Below, in pieces: positions 1 through 6,016 of a stretch of 7,638 nucleotides of DNA; position 1 is the first letter of the stretch, and each line of letters opens with the position of its first letter. Origin of the DNA: Chlamydiota bacterium (lineage in GTDB: Bacteria; Chlamydiota; Chlamydiia; Chlamydiales; VGMA01). The position numbers and the translations under genes were made by a program. Location of the stretch: positions 1-7,638 of the forward strand of contig VGMA01000077.1 of the NCBI GenBank assembly GCA_016866575.1, written 5' to 3'. The notes under the pieces were generated by a model that had not been told where the DNA came from, did not search any database, and worked only from the letters and a program-made list of their open reading frames with translations.

Positions 1-1
1 A

Positions 2-406
2 ACAGACATCGTTGCAAGAGGACTAGATATCCAAAGTCTTCCATATGTAGTCAACTTTGAACTACCGCAAGCACCAGAAGATTACATCCATAGAATCGGA
101 AGAACAGGAAGAGCCGGAAAAGAAGGAACTGCCTACTCTTTAGTCTCTATCGATGAGAAATTCATGCTTCAAGATATTGAGCGTTTGCTTAAGCAAAAAA
201 TCCCTTCTGTAACGATCTCAGGTTTTGAACCAGATCCTTCGATTGCTCCTGAGCCAATCCAAAGAGGAGTGCATCCAGCTCGCAATAAGGCATTCAAAGC
301 AAGAAGAGAAGCAAAGCAATTTGGCAAACCAAAGTCCATTAAAGGGCCTAGCTCTTTCAAGTCTTCACCGAAAAAAGCAAAACTTCCTTTCGGCAAAACA
401 AGATAA
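2..406 (+). CDS. rhlE: DEAD-box ATP-dependent RNA helicase, RhlE-type, C-terminal part (5' end outside window)
   Basis: This is the C-terminal 134 residues of a superfamily 2 RNA helicase; the open frame enters from the left edge, with the first whole codon at base 2. Motif V is visible at the very start (TDIVARGLDI, residues 1-10) and motif VI at residues 30-37 (HRIGRTGR). These belong to the second RecA-like domain, which couples ATP hydrolysis to RNA unwinding. After the helicase core (to about residue 75) the protein ends in a low-complexity tail rich in Lys, Arg, Ser and Pro, typical of RhlE/DeaD-like helicases, where it provides extra RNA binding. Such proteins act in the cytoplasm in ribosome assembly and mRNA turnover, often in the cold. 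The DEAD box and Q motif lie outside the window, so RhlE rather than another DEAD-box branch is the likely but unproven subfamily. A strong terminator follows the stop codon, so this is the last gene of its transcript. Confidence 0.93.
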   Translation, partial: TDIVARGLDIQSLPYVVNFELPQAPEDYIHRIGRTGRAGKEGTAYSLVSIDEKFMLQDIERLLKQKIPSVTISGFEPDPSIAPEPIQRGVHPARNKAFKARREAKQFGKPKSIKGPSSFKSSPKKAKLPFGKTR

Positions 407-413
407 TCCAATC

Positions 414-454
414 AAAGACAAATGCAGGCATCAAACACGCCTGCATTTGTCTTT
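414..454 (+). terminator. Strong hairpin terminator after the DEAD-box helicase gene
   Basis: A perfect 16-bp inverted repeat (AAAGACAAATGCAGGC at 414-429 with its exact complement at 439-454) surrounds a 9-nt loop. It starts 8 nt after the helicase stop codon. The outer part of the right arm ends in CTTT and is followed by A+T-rich sequence, so it resembles a Rho-independent terminator even though the U tract is short. The left arm's AAAG outer end would give a short U run in the opposite direction too. Confidence 0.85.
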
Positions 455-468
455 AAATAAAAAAATTA

Positions 469-496
469 TTGTTTATAAAAATTTAATTAATAGATA
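469..496 (+). promoter_or_regulatory. Possible sigma70-type promoter for the sulfatase-like gene
   Basis: A TTGTTT element (469-474) and a TAGATA element (491-496) are 16 nt apart in the A+T-rich gap between the helicase terminator and the next gene. If used, transcription would start only a few bases before the GTG at 509, giving a nearly leaderless mRNA. The whole gap is so A+T-rich that chance matches are likely. The terminator upstream does require a promoter somewhere in this interval. Confidence 0.25.
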
Positions 497-508
497 TCTA
501 CATGAATT

Positions 509-2317
509 GTGAAAAATCTACATGTAAATGCCTACTATTTTTGTTTTATTTTCATCATTTTATGCGCTATCTGCTGCTGCGACCTTTTATTAACCCCCTT
601 ACCTCGAATAAGTTGCTTGTGGTTAGCCATCGCTTTACAATCTGCTTTGTTCACCTTATTGTTAGTTTTTGCTACATGCCTTACTAAACGCTATTGCCAT
701 AGTTCTCTTTTTTACGGATTGATAGTTGTTCATGGCCTTCTGCTAGCTTATTTTGAATCTGATCTCATTTTACGTAGGTTGATGGGCACCAGCGTTATCC
801 AATTTTTTAGGATCCTTTTAACAGAAAATCTACTAAACATAGTTGAAATCTTAAAAGCCTCAAATGTCCCTTTTTCTGTTTGGGGTTTTGGAGCTATTTG
901 TTTAACCTTAGCGGCTGCTTTATGGATTGTGTTTTATGAATATACTGAAAAATTTAAAAAACTACAGATCAAATCCTTTTATCTACATCTATGCTGTTTA
1001 TTATTAGCAATTTCTTATTTTTTCATCACAGTTGATGTTCATCCTTATCTATCAAATATCGAACATGAAAAGTATCAAGGCTGTTTGCCTTTAAAGCATT
1101 CATTCCACAGAACCCTTAAAAAAGAATTTCCATTTCACGGTCTGCCTTGCCTACAAAATACCGCTTATGAAATTTCACCTATAGAAAAAAAACCTCCTAT
1201 ATTTTTGTTTATTCTAGAAAGCGTGGGGGAAAAATACATCCATACTTCCACCACTCCTAATCTTATGCATTTTAAACAAAACAATATCTCTTTTGAGACC
1301 GCTTGTTCTGGTGGAAATGCAACCATGATTTCCTGGTATAGTATTTTCCATTCCAAATACTCTCTACACTGGTCAAAAGATGATGCTAGCTCTACTAGAA
1401 ATACAGGTAGCTATGCATTAGAGCAACTAAAAAAACTTGGGTATAAAATTCGCGTGTATTCTTCTGCAGGACTAGAATTTTATGGCATGAAAGAATCCAT
1501 ACTAGGACTAAATGCTGCTATTGCCGATTATGTTTTTCAAGCACCAGAAAATCTCGAGCCCTGCGATAAAGATCAAATGGTCATGAATAAATTGTGCGAT
1601 GATCTTTCTGAATATGGCACAGACGGGCATCTTTTCATCACATTTCTAGACTCGCCTCACTATAAATATAGCTGGCCTAAAGATCATACTCTCTTTACCC
1701 CATTTCTTGGATCTATGAATATTTTTACAGCAGCACATACCTCATCAAACCGCGAGAAAATTTTTAACCGTTATCAAAATTCACTTCATTATCTTGACAC
1801 TTTAATGGGCCAATTCTTTATCAAAGAAAAACCAGAAAATAGCGTTGTTGTAATAACAGGCGATCACGGACAAGAATTTTATGAGCAAGGAAACTTGTTT
1901 CACGGTTCGAATTTAAGTAGAGAACAAATAAATGTGCCTTTGTATTTTTCATTTGGCCAAAATAATCTAGCAGCAAACAAATACATATCTCCTATTTGTT
2001 CACATATAGATATTTTTCCTACACTGCTTGATTTTTTAAATCAGCCTGTGCCTAATTCATTATCAGGACAATCAATTTTTAACAATCAACGCTGGCAATA
2101 CACAATAACAAGTAGATACAACGGAGGTCTACAACCTTACGAATTTTGCCTGCAAAGCTCTGATCACAAAATGATTTTCCGATTTTCTAATTTTTATGGT
2201 TGGAAACATTCCAATAAACTCTTTCTACAATCTCTTACAACAAAGTGTGATGAAGTGATTAGCAATTCTGAAATCGAAGAAGAACTACTAAGCGCACTTT
2301 CTCATATATTTGAATAG
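509..2317 (+). CDS. Membrane-anchored sulfatase/alkaline-phosphatase-superfamily protein (YejM/LtaS/EptA-like architecture)
   Basis: The 602-residue product has five hydrophobic segments (about residues 8-29, 36-59, 65-83, 125-143 and 157-175) and then a large domain from about residue 228, expected in the periplasm. This is the layout of phosphoethanolamine transferases, lipoteichoic acid synthases and YejM/PbgA. The soluble domain shows the sulfatase-fold signature: FILESVG with metal-ligand candidate Glu237, TPNL at 249-252, a GGNAT segment with candidate nucleophile Thr272, LDSPH at 380-384, TGDHG at 450-454 (Asp452, His453), FHGSN with His465, and HIDIFPTLLDFL at 499-510. All expected active-site residues seem present, so it is probably catalytic rather than a degenerate YejM-type regulator. 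The local motifs around GDHG and HGSN look most like the YejM branch. The substrate (lipid A, phospholipid, other glycan) is not deducible. The start is GTG: an in-frame stop lies at 503-505, and the next in-frame ATG would delete the first three helices. No clear Shine-Dalgarno sequence precedes it. The N-terminal region is unusually rich in cysteine (CCCD at 22-25). Confidence 0.85.
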   Translation: MKNLHVNAYYFCFIFIILCAICCCDLLLTPLPRISCLWLAIALQSALFTLLLVFATCLTKRYCHSSLFYGLIVVHGLLLAYFESDLILRRLMGTSVIQFFRILLTENLLNIVEILKASNVPFSVWGFGAICLTLAAALWIVFYEYTEKFKKLQIKSFYLHLCCLLLAISYFFITVDVHPYLSNIEHEKYQGCLPLKHSFHRTLKKEFPFHGLPCLQNTAYEISPIEKKPPIFLFILESVGEKYIHTSTTPNLMHFKQNNISFETACSGGNATMISWYSIFHSKYSLHWSKDDASSTRNTGSYALEQLKKLGYKIRVYSSAGLEFYGMKESILGLNAAIADYVFQAPENLEPCDKDQMVMNKLCDDLSEYGTDGHLFITFLDSPHYKYSWPKDHTLFTPFLGSMNIFTAAHTSSNREKIFNRYQNSLHYLDTLMGQFFIKEKPENSVVVITGDHGQEFYEQGNLFHGSNLSREQINVPLYFSFGQNNLAANKYISPICSHIDIFPTLLDFLNQPVPNSLSGQSIFNNQRWQYTITSRYNGGLQPYEFCLQSSDHKMIFRFSNFYGWKHSNKLFLQSLTTKCDEVISNSEIEEELLSALSHIFE

Positions 2318-2318
2318 T

Positions 2319-2338
2319 AGATTTGCTACTGTAAATCT
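2319..2338 (+). terminator. Weak hairpin after the sulfatase-like gene
   Basis: AGATTTGC at 2319-2326 pairs with GTAAATCT at 2331-2338 (8 bp including one G-T wobble, 4-nt loop), directly after the TAG stop codon at 2315-2317. The downstream stretch is T-rich (TAACTCTTATTCT) but not a clean U tract. It could be a weak or partial terminator, leaving some read-through into the alanine racemase gene. Confidence 0.35.
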
Positions 2339-2364
2339 TAACTCTTATTCTAAATCAGAAAAGA

Positions 2365-2393
2365 TTGCATTTTTGTATTTTGATAGATACGAT
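2365..2393 (+). promoter_or_regulatory. Possible promoter for the alanine racemase operon
   Basis: TTGCAT (2365-2370) and TACGAT (2388-2393) are 17 nt apart just upstream of the racemase start. The -10-like element matches TATAAT at four of six positions. The transcript would begin within a few bases of the ATG at 2404, so it would be almost leaderless. The A+T-rich background makes this a weak call. Confidence 0.25.
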
Positions 2394-2403
2394 CAATACA
2401 GTG

Positions 2404-3522
2404 ATGACAACTTTACATATTGCGCACCCTACTTGGATAGAAATTGATTTATCTCAATTTCGCAAAAATATTGCTATTCTCAGAGATTTTCTTGGAGACT
2501 GCCTCTACTGCCTTCCCATCAAAGCCAACGCCTATGGACACGGTTTGATTGAAATAGGAAAAGCCGCTCAAGAATCAGGAATCGACTATTTAGCAGTAGC
2601 TCATGCCGAAGAAGGAAAGCAGCTAAGACAATCTGGTATAGAGATCCCTATATTGGTGTTAGGGGCTCTTCATGAAAATCAGATCGCTGATCTTTTACAT
2701 TACAATCTAGAATTTACCATCAGCTCAAAATACAAAGCAGATCTTGTCAAAGATGTTTGTAGCTCTTTAGATAAAAAATGTAGAGTGCATTTAGAAGTTG
2801 ATACCGGCATGCAACGAACTGGCGTTAGACCGAAAACAGCTATCGAGCTTTTTCATCACGTCCAAAATCTAGACTGTTTTGAAATTGTCGGAATTTACTC
2901 TCACTTTGCTTCAGCAAGTGAAAAAGAAAATCCTTTTACAGAAAAACAGCTCAAAAGTTTTCATGAGTTAATCTCCTCTTTGCCCTCTTCTTCTTCACTC
3001 ATTCGTCACATATCAAATTCTTCTGCCGCTATTTTTTTTCCAACCTCTCACCTGGACATGGCAAGACCTGCATTTGTAAGCTTTGGTTATCTGCCAAAAG
3101 GATTTCCTACTCGACTGCAAGAGATCAAACCCTGCTTTACACTGAAGTCTAAGGTATCTTATTTCAAAGTAGTCGAAGAAGGTCAAGGAGTAAGCTATAA
3201 CCACACGTATAAAACAGAAAAAGCTACCCGCATAGTCACAATCCCTATCGGATATGGTGACGGCTACCGCAGATCTTTATCCAATAAAGGATCGGTTTTA
3301 ATAAAGGGCAAACGCTTTCCTATCGTCGGTACCATCTGTATGGATCAACTCATGGTAGATGTTGGTGAAAATGAAATATACGTAGGTGATGAAGTTGTTT
3401 TAATTGGAAAACAGCAAAATGAAGAGATCTCTTTAGAAGAAGTCAGCTCACTTGCAGAAACCATACCTTATGAAATTTTATGCAATTTTAACAACCGTAT
3501 ACCACGCGTTTATATCGATTGA
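2404..3522 (+). CDS. alr: Alanine racemase (PLP-dependent, fold type III)
   Basis: This cytoplasmic enzyme interconverts L- and D-alanine and supplies D-alanine for peptidoglycan precursors. From the ATG at 2404 it is 372 residues, normal for the family. The PLP lysine is Lys40 in KANAYGHG, and the catalytic tyrosine is Tyr265 in VSYNHTY; these numbers fall at or within one residue of the Bacillus (Geobacillus) stearothermophilus enzyme, which supports this start. Other conserved pieces are DTGMQRTG (133-140, Arg138), YSHFASA (165-171), SNSSA (204-208), MARP with Arg221, IGYGDGY (282-288), GTICMDQLMVD (309-319) and the C-terminal PYEILC (355-360). A longer TTG-started frame from 2365 only adds residues not seen in the family. 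The position of the lysine that is often carbamylated is Glu131 here. No clear Shine-Dalgarno sequence is visible. The MFS gene starts 3 nt after the stop, so the two are probably co-transcribed. Function is secure; assignment to alr rather than a catabolic paralogue (dadX) is by default. Confidence 0.95.
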   Translation: MTTLHIAHPTWIEIDLSQFRKNIAILRDFLGDCLYCLPIKANAYGHGLIEIGKAAQESGIDYLAVAHAEEGKQLRQSGIEIPILVLGALHENQIADLLHYNLEFTISSKYKADLVKDVCSSLDKKCRVHLEVDTGMQRTGVRPKTAIELFHHVQNLDCFEIVGIYSHFASASEKENPFTEKQLKSFHELISSLPSSSSLIRHISNSSAAIFFPTSHLDMARPAFVSFGYLPKGFPTRLQEIKPCFTLKSKVSYFKVVEEGQGVSYNHTYKTEKATRIVTIPIGYGDGYRRSLSNKGSVLIKGKRFPIVGTICMDQLMVDVGENEIYVGDEVVLIGKQQNEEISLEEVSSLAETIPYEILCNFNNRIPRVYID

Positions 3523-3525
3523 TTT

Positions 3526-5019
3526 ATGAAAAAATATCGTCCTCTTATTTCAGATACATTTTCACAATTCCTTGCTGTTAGTGGAATTTTACTTGGCATG
3601 GGCGTATTAGCTGCCGGCTGGTCTAGCATCAATATGTCCCTATCTTCTATACAAACTGAGCTTTCAGCCTCTGTTTTAGATCTTCAATGGATGATGAATG
3701 CCTACGGTATTTTTATCTGCCTAGCGTTACTCGTTTTAGGTAAACTAGGCGATTCGCACGGGAGAAAAAAAATCTACCTGGCAGGTTTATTTGGTTTAGC
3801 TATCGCTTGTTTTACAGCCGGATACGCAAATCATCCGATCCAAGTGATCATTGGCATGTCTATTTTTGGTATAGCTGGCGCTTCTGTTTTAGCACTTTCG
3901 CAAGCGCTGACTGTCCATCAATTTCCCGAATCTAAAAAAACAAAAGCCATTGCAATCTGGGCAAGTGCCGCATCTGTTGCATCTTCTATAGGCCCATTAC
4001 TAGGCGGCGCCATGATCCGCTATTTAAGTTGGCGCTGGATTTTCTTTATCAATATCCCCTTGGCACTGCTTTCTTTTTTCTTAGTAGCTCTTTTTGTAAA
4101 AAAAGAAGAAAGCCGCTCAGACCATTGTGATTGGAGTGGTGTACTACTACTAGCTTTGATTGTTGGATCATTAGTTACAGCCATCATGCAGGGCCCTAAT
4201 TGGGGCTATAGCTCCTGGCAAGTAATGAGTTTGTTTTTTACTGCTTTACTCTCAACGATTTTGTTCTATCTTGCCGAAAAAAGAAGCCAAGAACCCCTTT
4301 TTCACCCCAAACTCTTTGCTAATCGCAACTTTTTATTTGCCTCCATGTGTAATGGTTGCCTTATTGGTTTTGTTTGGGCTATTTTCTTCTTTTTTCCTCT
4401 CTATTTACAAAATGAACGAGGCCTATCTGCTCTTGATGCCGGATGGACTATGCTTTTTATCACAGTACCAGTTGCTCTATTTTCACTACCCGTTAGCAAA
4501 CTCTATAATAAGATAGGGGCCAAACCCTTACTGATCTTCGGCTTTTCTCTTCTTTTCTTTTCTGTTTGGCTTGGATCATCCATCCCAAGCGAGCTATTTT
4601 GCCTAATGATAGGCTTCGGCTGGGTATTCACTTGGGGCCCATCTGCATCAAGTGCGCTATCTTCTCTTCCGCACAGCATGGCAGGCATTGCTTCAGGGAT
4701 GTTTATGACTTTACAAGAAATTGGCGGAGTTATTGGATTAGCGATAGCCGGTGTAACTTTTAGAATCACCGCGAAAAACTATCTATCTCCTTATATGTAT
4801 GAAATCCAAGATGCCTTAAAAGAAAAAAGTGATTCTTTGATCTCCGATCCTGTTTCTGCTGAGCGTTTTTTGGGAAAAAACTCTTGGATCATTAGCAAGT
4901 TGCACCAAGCCTTTATAGAAGGATTTGACCAAATGCTCCTTTTTTTATCACTTCTAACGCTCTTTGCGATCATACTCTCCTTGTTTGTCCCAAAACAGCA
5001 TAAAAAAAACCCGATATGA
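3526..5019 (+). CDS. MFS drug-exporter-like transporter, DHA2 (14-helix, EmrB/QacA) family
   Basis: This 497-residue inner-membrane protein is strongly hydrophobic through its length, consistent with the 14 helices of the DHA2 family of proton-driven exporters. The family markers are WMMNAYGIF (55-63) in the first helical hairpin, motif A GKLGDSHGRKK (72-82) in the loop after helix 2, and motif C in helix 5 (GPLLGG at 156-161) followed by WRWIFFINIP (169-178), which is highly typical of DHA2. A long loop at 413-460 before the last helix is also usual in this family. The C-terminus is short and basic. It begins 3 nt after the alr stop codon without its own Shine-Dalgarno sequence, suggesting translational coupling. 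Substrate is unknown: members export drugs, dyes, bile salts or metabolites. Its stop codon lies inside a terminator hairpin. No MFP (EmrA-like) or TolC partner gene is present in the window. Confidence 0.9.
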   Translation: MKKYRPLISDTFSQFLAVSGILLGMGVLAAGWSSINMSLSSIQTELSASVLDLQWMMNAYGIFICLALLVLGKLGDSHGRKKIYLAGLFGLAIACFTAGYANHPIQVIIGMSIFGIAGASVLALSQALTVHQFPESKKTKAIAIWASAASVASSIGPLLGGAMIRYLSWRWIFFINIPLALLSFFLVALFVKKEESRSDHCDWSGVLLLALIVGSLVTAIMQGPNWGYSSWQVMSLFFTALLSTILFYLAEKRSQEPLFHPKLFANRNFLFASMCNGCLIGFVWAIFFFFPLYLQNERGLSALDAGWTMLFITVPVALFSLPVSKLYNKIGAKPLLIFGFSLLFFSVWLGSSIPSELFCLMIGFGWVFTWGPSASSALSSLPHSMAGIASGMFMTLQEIGGVIGLAIAGVTFRITAKNYLSPYMYEIQDALKEKSDSLISDPVSAERFLGKNSWIISKLHQAFIEGFDQMLLFLSLLTLFAIILSLFVPKQHKKNPI

Positions 5020-5034
5020 AACCATATCGGGCTT
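5002..5034. terminator. Bidirectional terminator between convergent MFS and DUF378 genes
   Basis: CCCGATATG (5010-5018) and its exact complement CATATCGGG (5023-5031) form a 9-bp stem with the tetraloop AAAC. On the - strand it is followed by eight T (complement of the A-run 5002-5009), a textbook intrinsic terminator for the DUF378 gene whose stop lies 44 nt before the stem. On the + strand it is followed only by CTTAATTTG, so termination of the alr-MFS transcript would be weaker. The MFS stop codon (5017-5019) is at the top of the left arm and first loop base. Confidence 0.85.
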
Positions 5035-5077
5035 AATTTGCAATAATTTATGAGAATAAATCTCAAGATGCTTGCAA

Positions 5078-5284
5078 TTAGTGTCTCCAGCGCTGCTGAA
5101 TCGCTTTCCACTGGAATATTTGATAAATCGCTGCAAGTCCAACGATAACATATACTGCTTTCATAGCTAATGGGATAGCACCCAATACGTATTTCACTAA
5201 GTCAAAATCCATGACTCCTACTAAAAGCCAGTTTAGTCCACCAATCACTAACAGCACAGCTGCAATAACATCCAATGTTTTCAT
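5078..5284 (-). CDS. Small DUF378 family inner-membrane protein
   Basis: The 68-residue product has two predicted membrane helices (about residues 5-25 and 40-58) and a basic C-terminal tail (WKAIQQRWRH). The first helix carries the DUF378 hallmark GGLNWLLVG (15-23), followed by a short acidic loop (MDFD), and the second ends in VGLAAIYQ, also characteristic of the family. The function of DUF378 proteins is not established; this one has no added domains. The ATG start is well supported by a good Shine-Dalgarno sequence (AAGGA) at 7 nt spacing, the clearest one in the window, suggesting efficient translation. It is monocistronic, with promoter-like elements upstream and a strong terminator downstream. 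It is divergent from the DUF2147 lipoprotein gene across a 186-nt gap. Confidence 0.88.
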   Translation of the reverse strand: MKTLDVIAAVLLVIGGLNWLLVGVMDFDLVKYVLGAIPLAMKAVYVIVGLAAIYQIFQWKAIQQRWRH

Positions 5285-5291
5285 AGGTACG

Positions 5292-5296
5292 TCCTT
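5292..5296 (-). promoter_or_regulatory. Shine-Dalgarno site of the DUF378 gene
   Basis: AAGGA on the - strand lies 7 nt before the ATG of the DUF378 gene. It is noted because most other genes here lack a recognisable ribosome site. Confidence 0.75.
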
Positions 5297-5301
5297 ACGT
5301 T

Positions 5302-5330
5302 GTTATATTTTACCTAACTTAGAGGTACAA
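5302..5330 (-). promoter_or_regulatory. Probable promoter of the DUF378 gene
   Basis: On the - strand TTGTAC (5325-5330) and TATAAC (5302-5307) are exactly 17 nt apart; the -10 matches the consensus at five of six positions. Transcription would start about 6-7 nt downstream, leaving a short leader that still contains the AAGGA ribosome site. A perfect TTGACA (- strand, 5345-5350) lies further upstream, but the sequence 17 nt after it (TACCTC) is a poor -10. It may be a second weak promoter or serve the opposite strand. Confidence 0.5.
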
Positions 5331-5343
5331 ATATCGAGAGTTT

Positions 5344-5372
5344 TTGTCAAATACCCCTAATTCAAATAAATT
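5344..5372 (+). promoter_or_regulatory. Possible promoter of the DUF2147 lipoprotein gene
   Basis: TTGTCA (5344-5349) and TAAATT (5367-5372) are 17 nt apart on the + strand. This would give a leader of roughly 90 nt before the ATG at 5471. The -35 element overlaps the TTGACA on the opposite strand, so the two directions may share this spot. The background is very A+T-rich, so the call is tentative. Confidence 0.3.
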
Positions 5373-5470
5373 TATTCATTTTTAAGACATATTTCATACT
5401 AAACATCCTAAAAAAAGCTTTTACTTAAAATAGATTGGCGTTTAATTTTGAAATATTTTATTTAAAAGCT

Positions 5471-6016
5471 ATGAAAAAAATTCTTTCTTTTTTGATTTTT
5501 TGTACTAGTTTTGCCCTCAGCTCATGCTCTTTAGTTAATCAAGAGTCTCATGATCTTCATGATGATGGATCGATCACCGGTGTTTGGATTACAAGAGATG
5601 AAAAATCTGATAAACCCCGCAGCATAGCTGTTATGTATGAATACAAAGGCATTATCTACGGCAGAATGATTGCTACTTACGGAGATGACGGCAAAATCAA
5701 AGACACTATAGAAGAAAAAAAAGAAAAAGCCCCCGGAGTTGTTGGAAATCCTCCTTACTGTGGCATGGATTTTGTCTACAACGTTCGACCTTCTCGAACC
5801 GAAGGACGTTTTTATGGAAAAATCATCGATCCTGAAAAAGGGAAGATCTATAACGCTCAGTTTTGGCGTCAAGGTGATCAGTTGATCGTACGTGGCCAGC
5901 TTTGGATTTTTGGTAAAAATATCCCATGGAAGAAAGCTACTGCCAAAGATCTACCCAAAGGATTCAGCATGAGCGAAGTAAAATCCTTTAAACCGGTGAT
6001 TCCTGTTGTAAAGTAG
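5471..6016 (+). CDS. DUF2147 family lipoprotein
   Basis: From the ATG at 5471 the product has 181 residues and begins with a lipoprotein signal peptide: a basic start (MKK), a hydrophobic core (residues 4-16) and the lipobox LSSC with Cys19 as the acylated residue. Ser at position +2 predicts outer-membrane rather than inner-membrane retention if the Lol rule applies. The frame can be opened from a TTG at 5435, but that would put 12 extra residues before the signal peptide, so 5471 is preferred. The mature part matches the DUF2147 pattern: GVWIT (37-41), YKGIIYGRM (58-66), GKIIDPEKGKIYNAQF (116-131), DQLIVRGQLWIFG (136-148) and a late Trp153. DUF2147 proteins are small secreted beta-rich proteins of unknown function. 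A highly charged segment (EEKKEKAPG, 81-89) replaces part of the usual middle loop. Its stop abuts the stop of the convergent polymerase gene. Confidence 0.85.
   Translation: MKKILSFLIFCTSFALSSCSLVNQESHDLHDDGSITGVWITRDEKSDKPRSIAVMYEYKGIIYGRMIATYGDDGKIKDTIEEKKEKAPGVVGNPPYCGMDFVYNVRPSRTEGRFYGKIIDPEKGKIYNAQFWRQGDQLIVRGQLWIFGKNIPWKKATAKDLPKGFSMSEVKSFKPVIPVVK

Noticed and set aside
407..508. Riboswitch or small RNA before the sulfatase-like gene
   Set aside because: Only the 16-bp terminator stem of the helicase gene is present; the rest is unstructured A+T-rich sequence.
502..687. ATG-started 61-codon frame overlapping the start of the sulfatase-like gene
   Set aside because: It has an ATG, but it overlaps the GTG-started gene out of frame. 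The GTG frame encodes the expected first membrane helices and continues into a recognisable enzyme.
4503..4769. Open frames on both strands inside the MFS gene
   Set aside because: They have no ribosome site or recognisable domain, while the main frame carries continuous DHA2 features.
5039..5079. Direct repeat TTGCAAT at 5039-5045 and 5073-5079 and the short inverted repeat TGAGA/TCTCA between them
   Set aside because: Seven-base and five-base matches in A+T-rich sequence are expected by chance; the nearby perfect stem at 5010-5031 explains termination better.
5531..5872. 113-codon - strand frame inside the DUF2147 gene
   Set aside because: It encodes a Phe run from the lipoprotein's Lys codons and shows no family motif; it is an antisense shadow.
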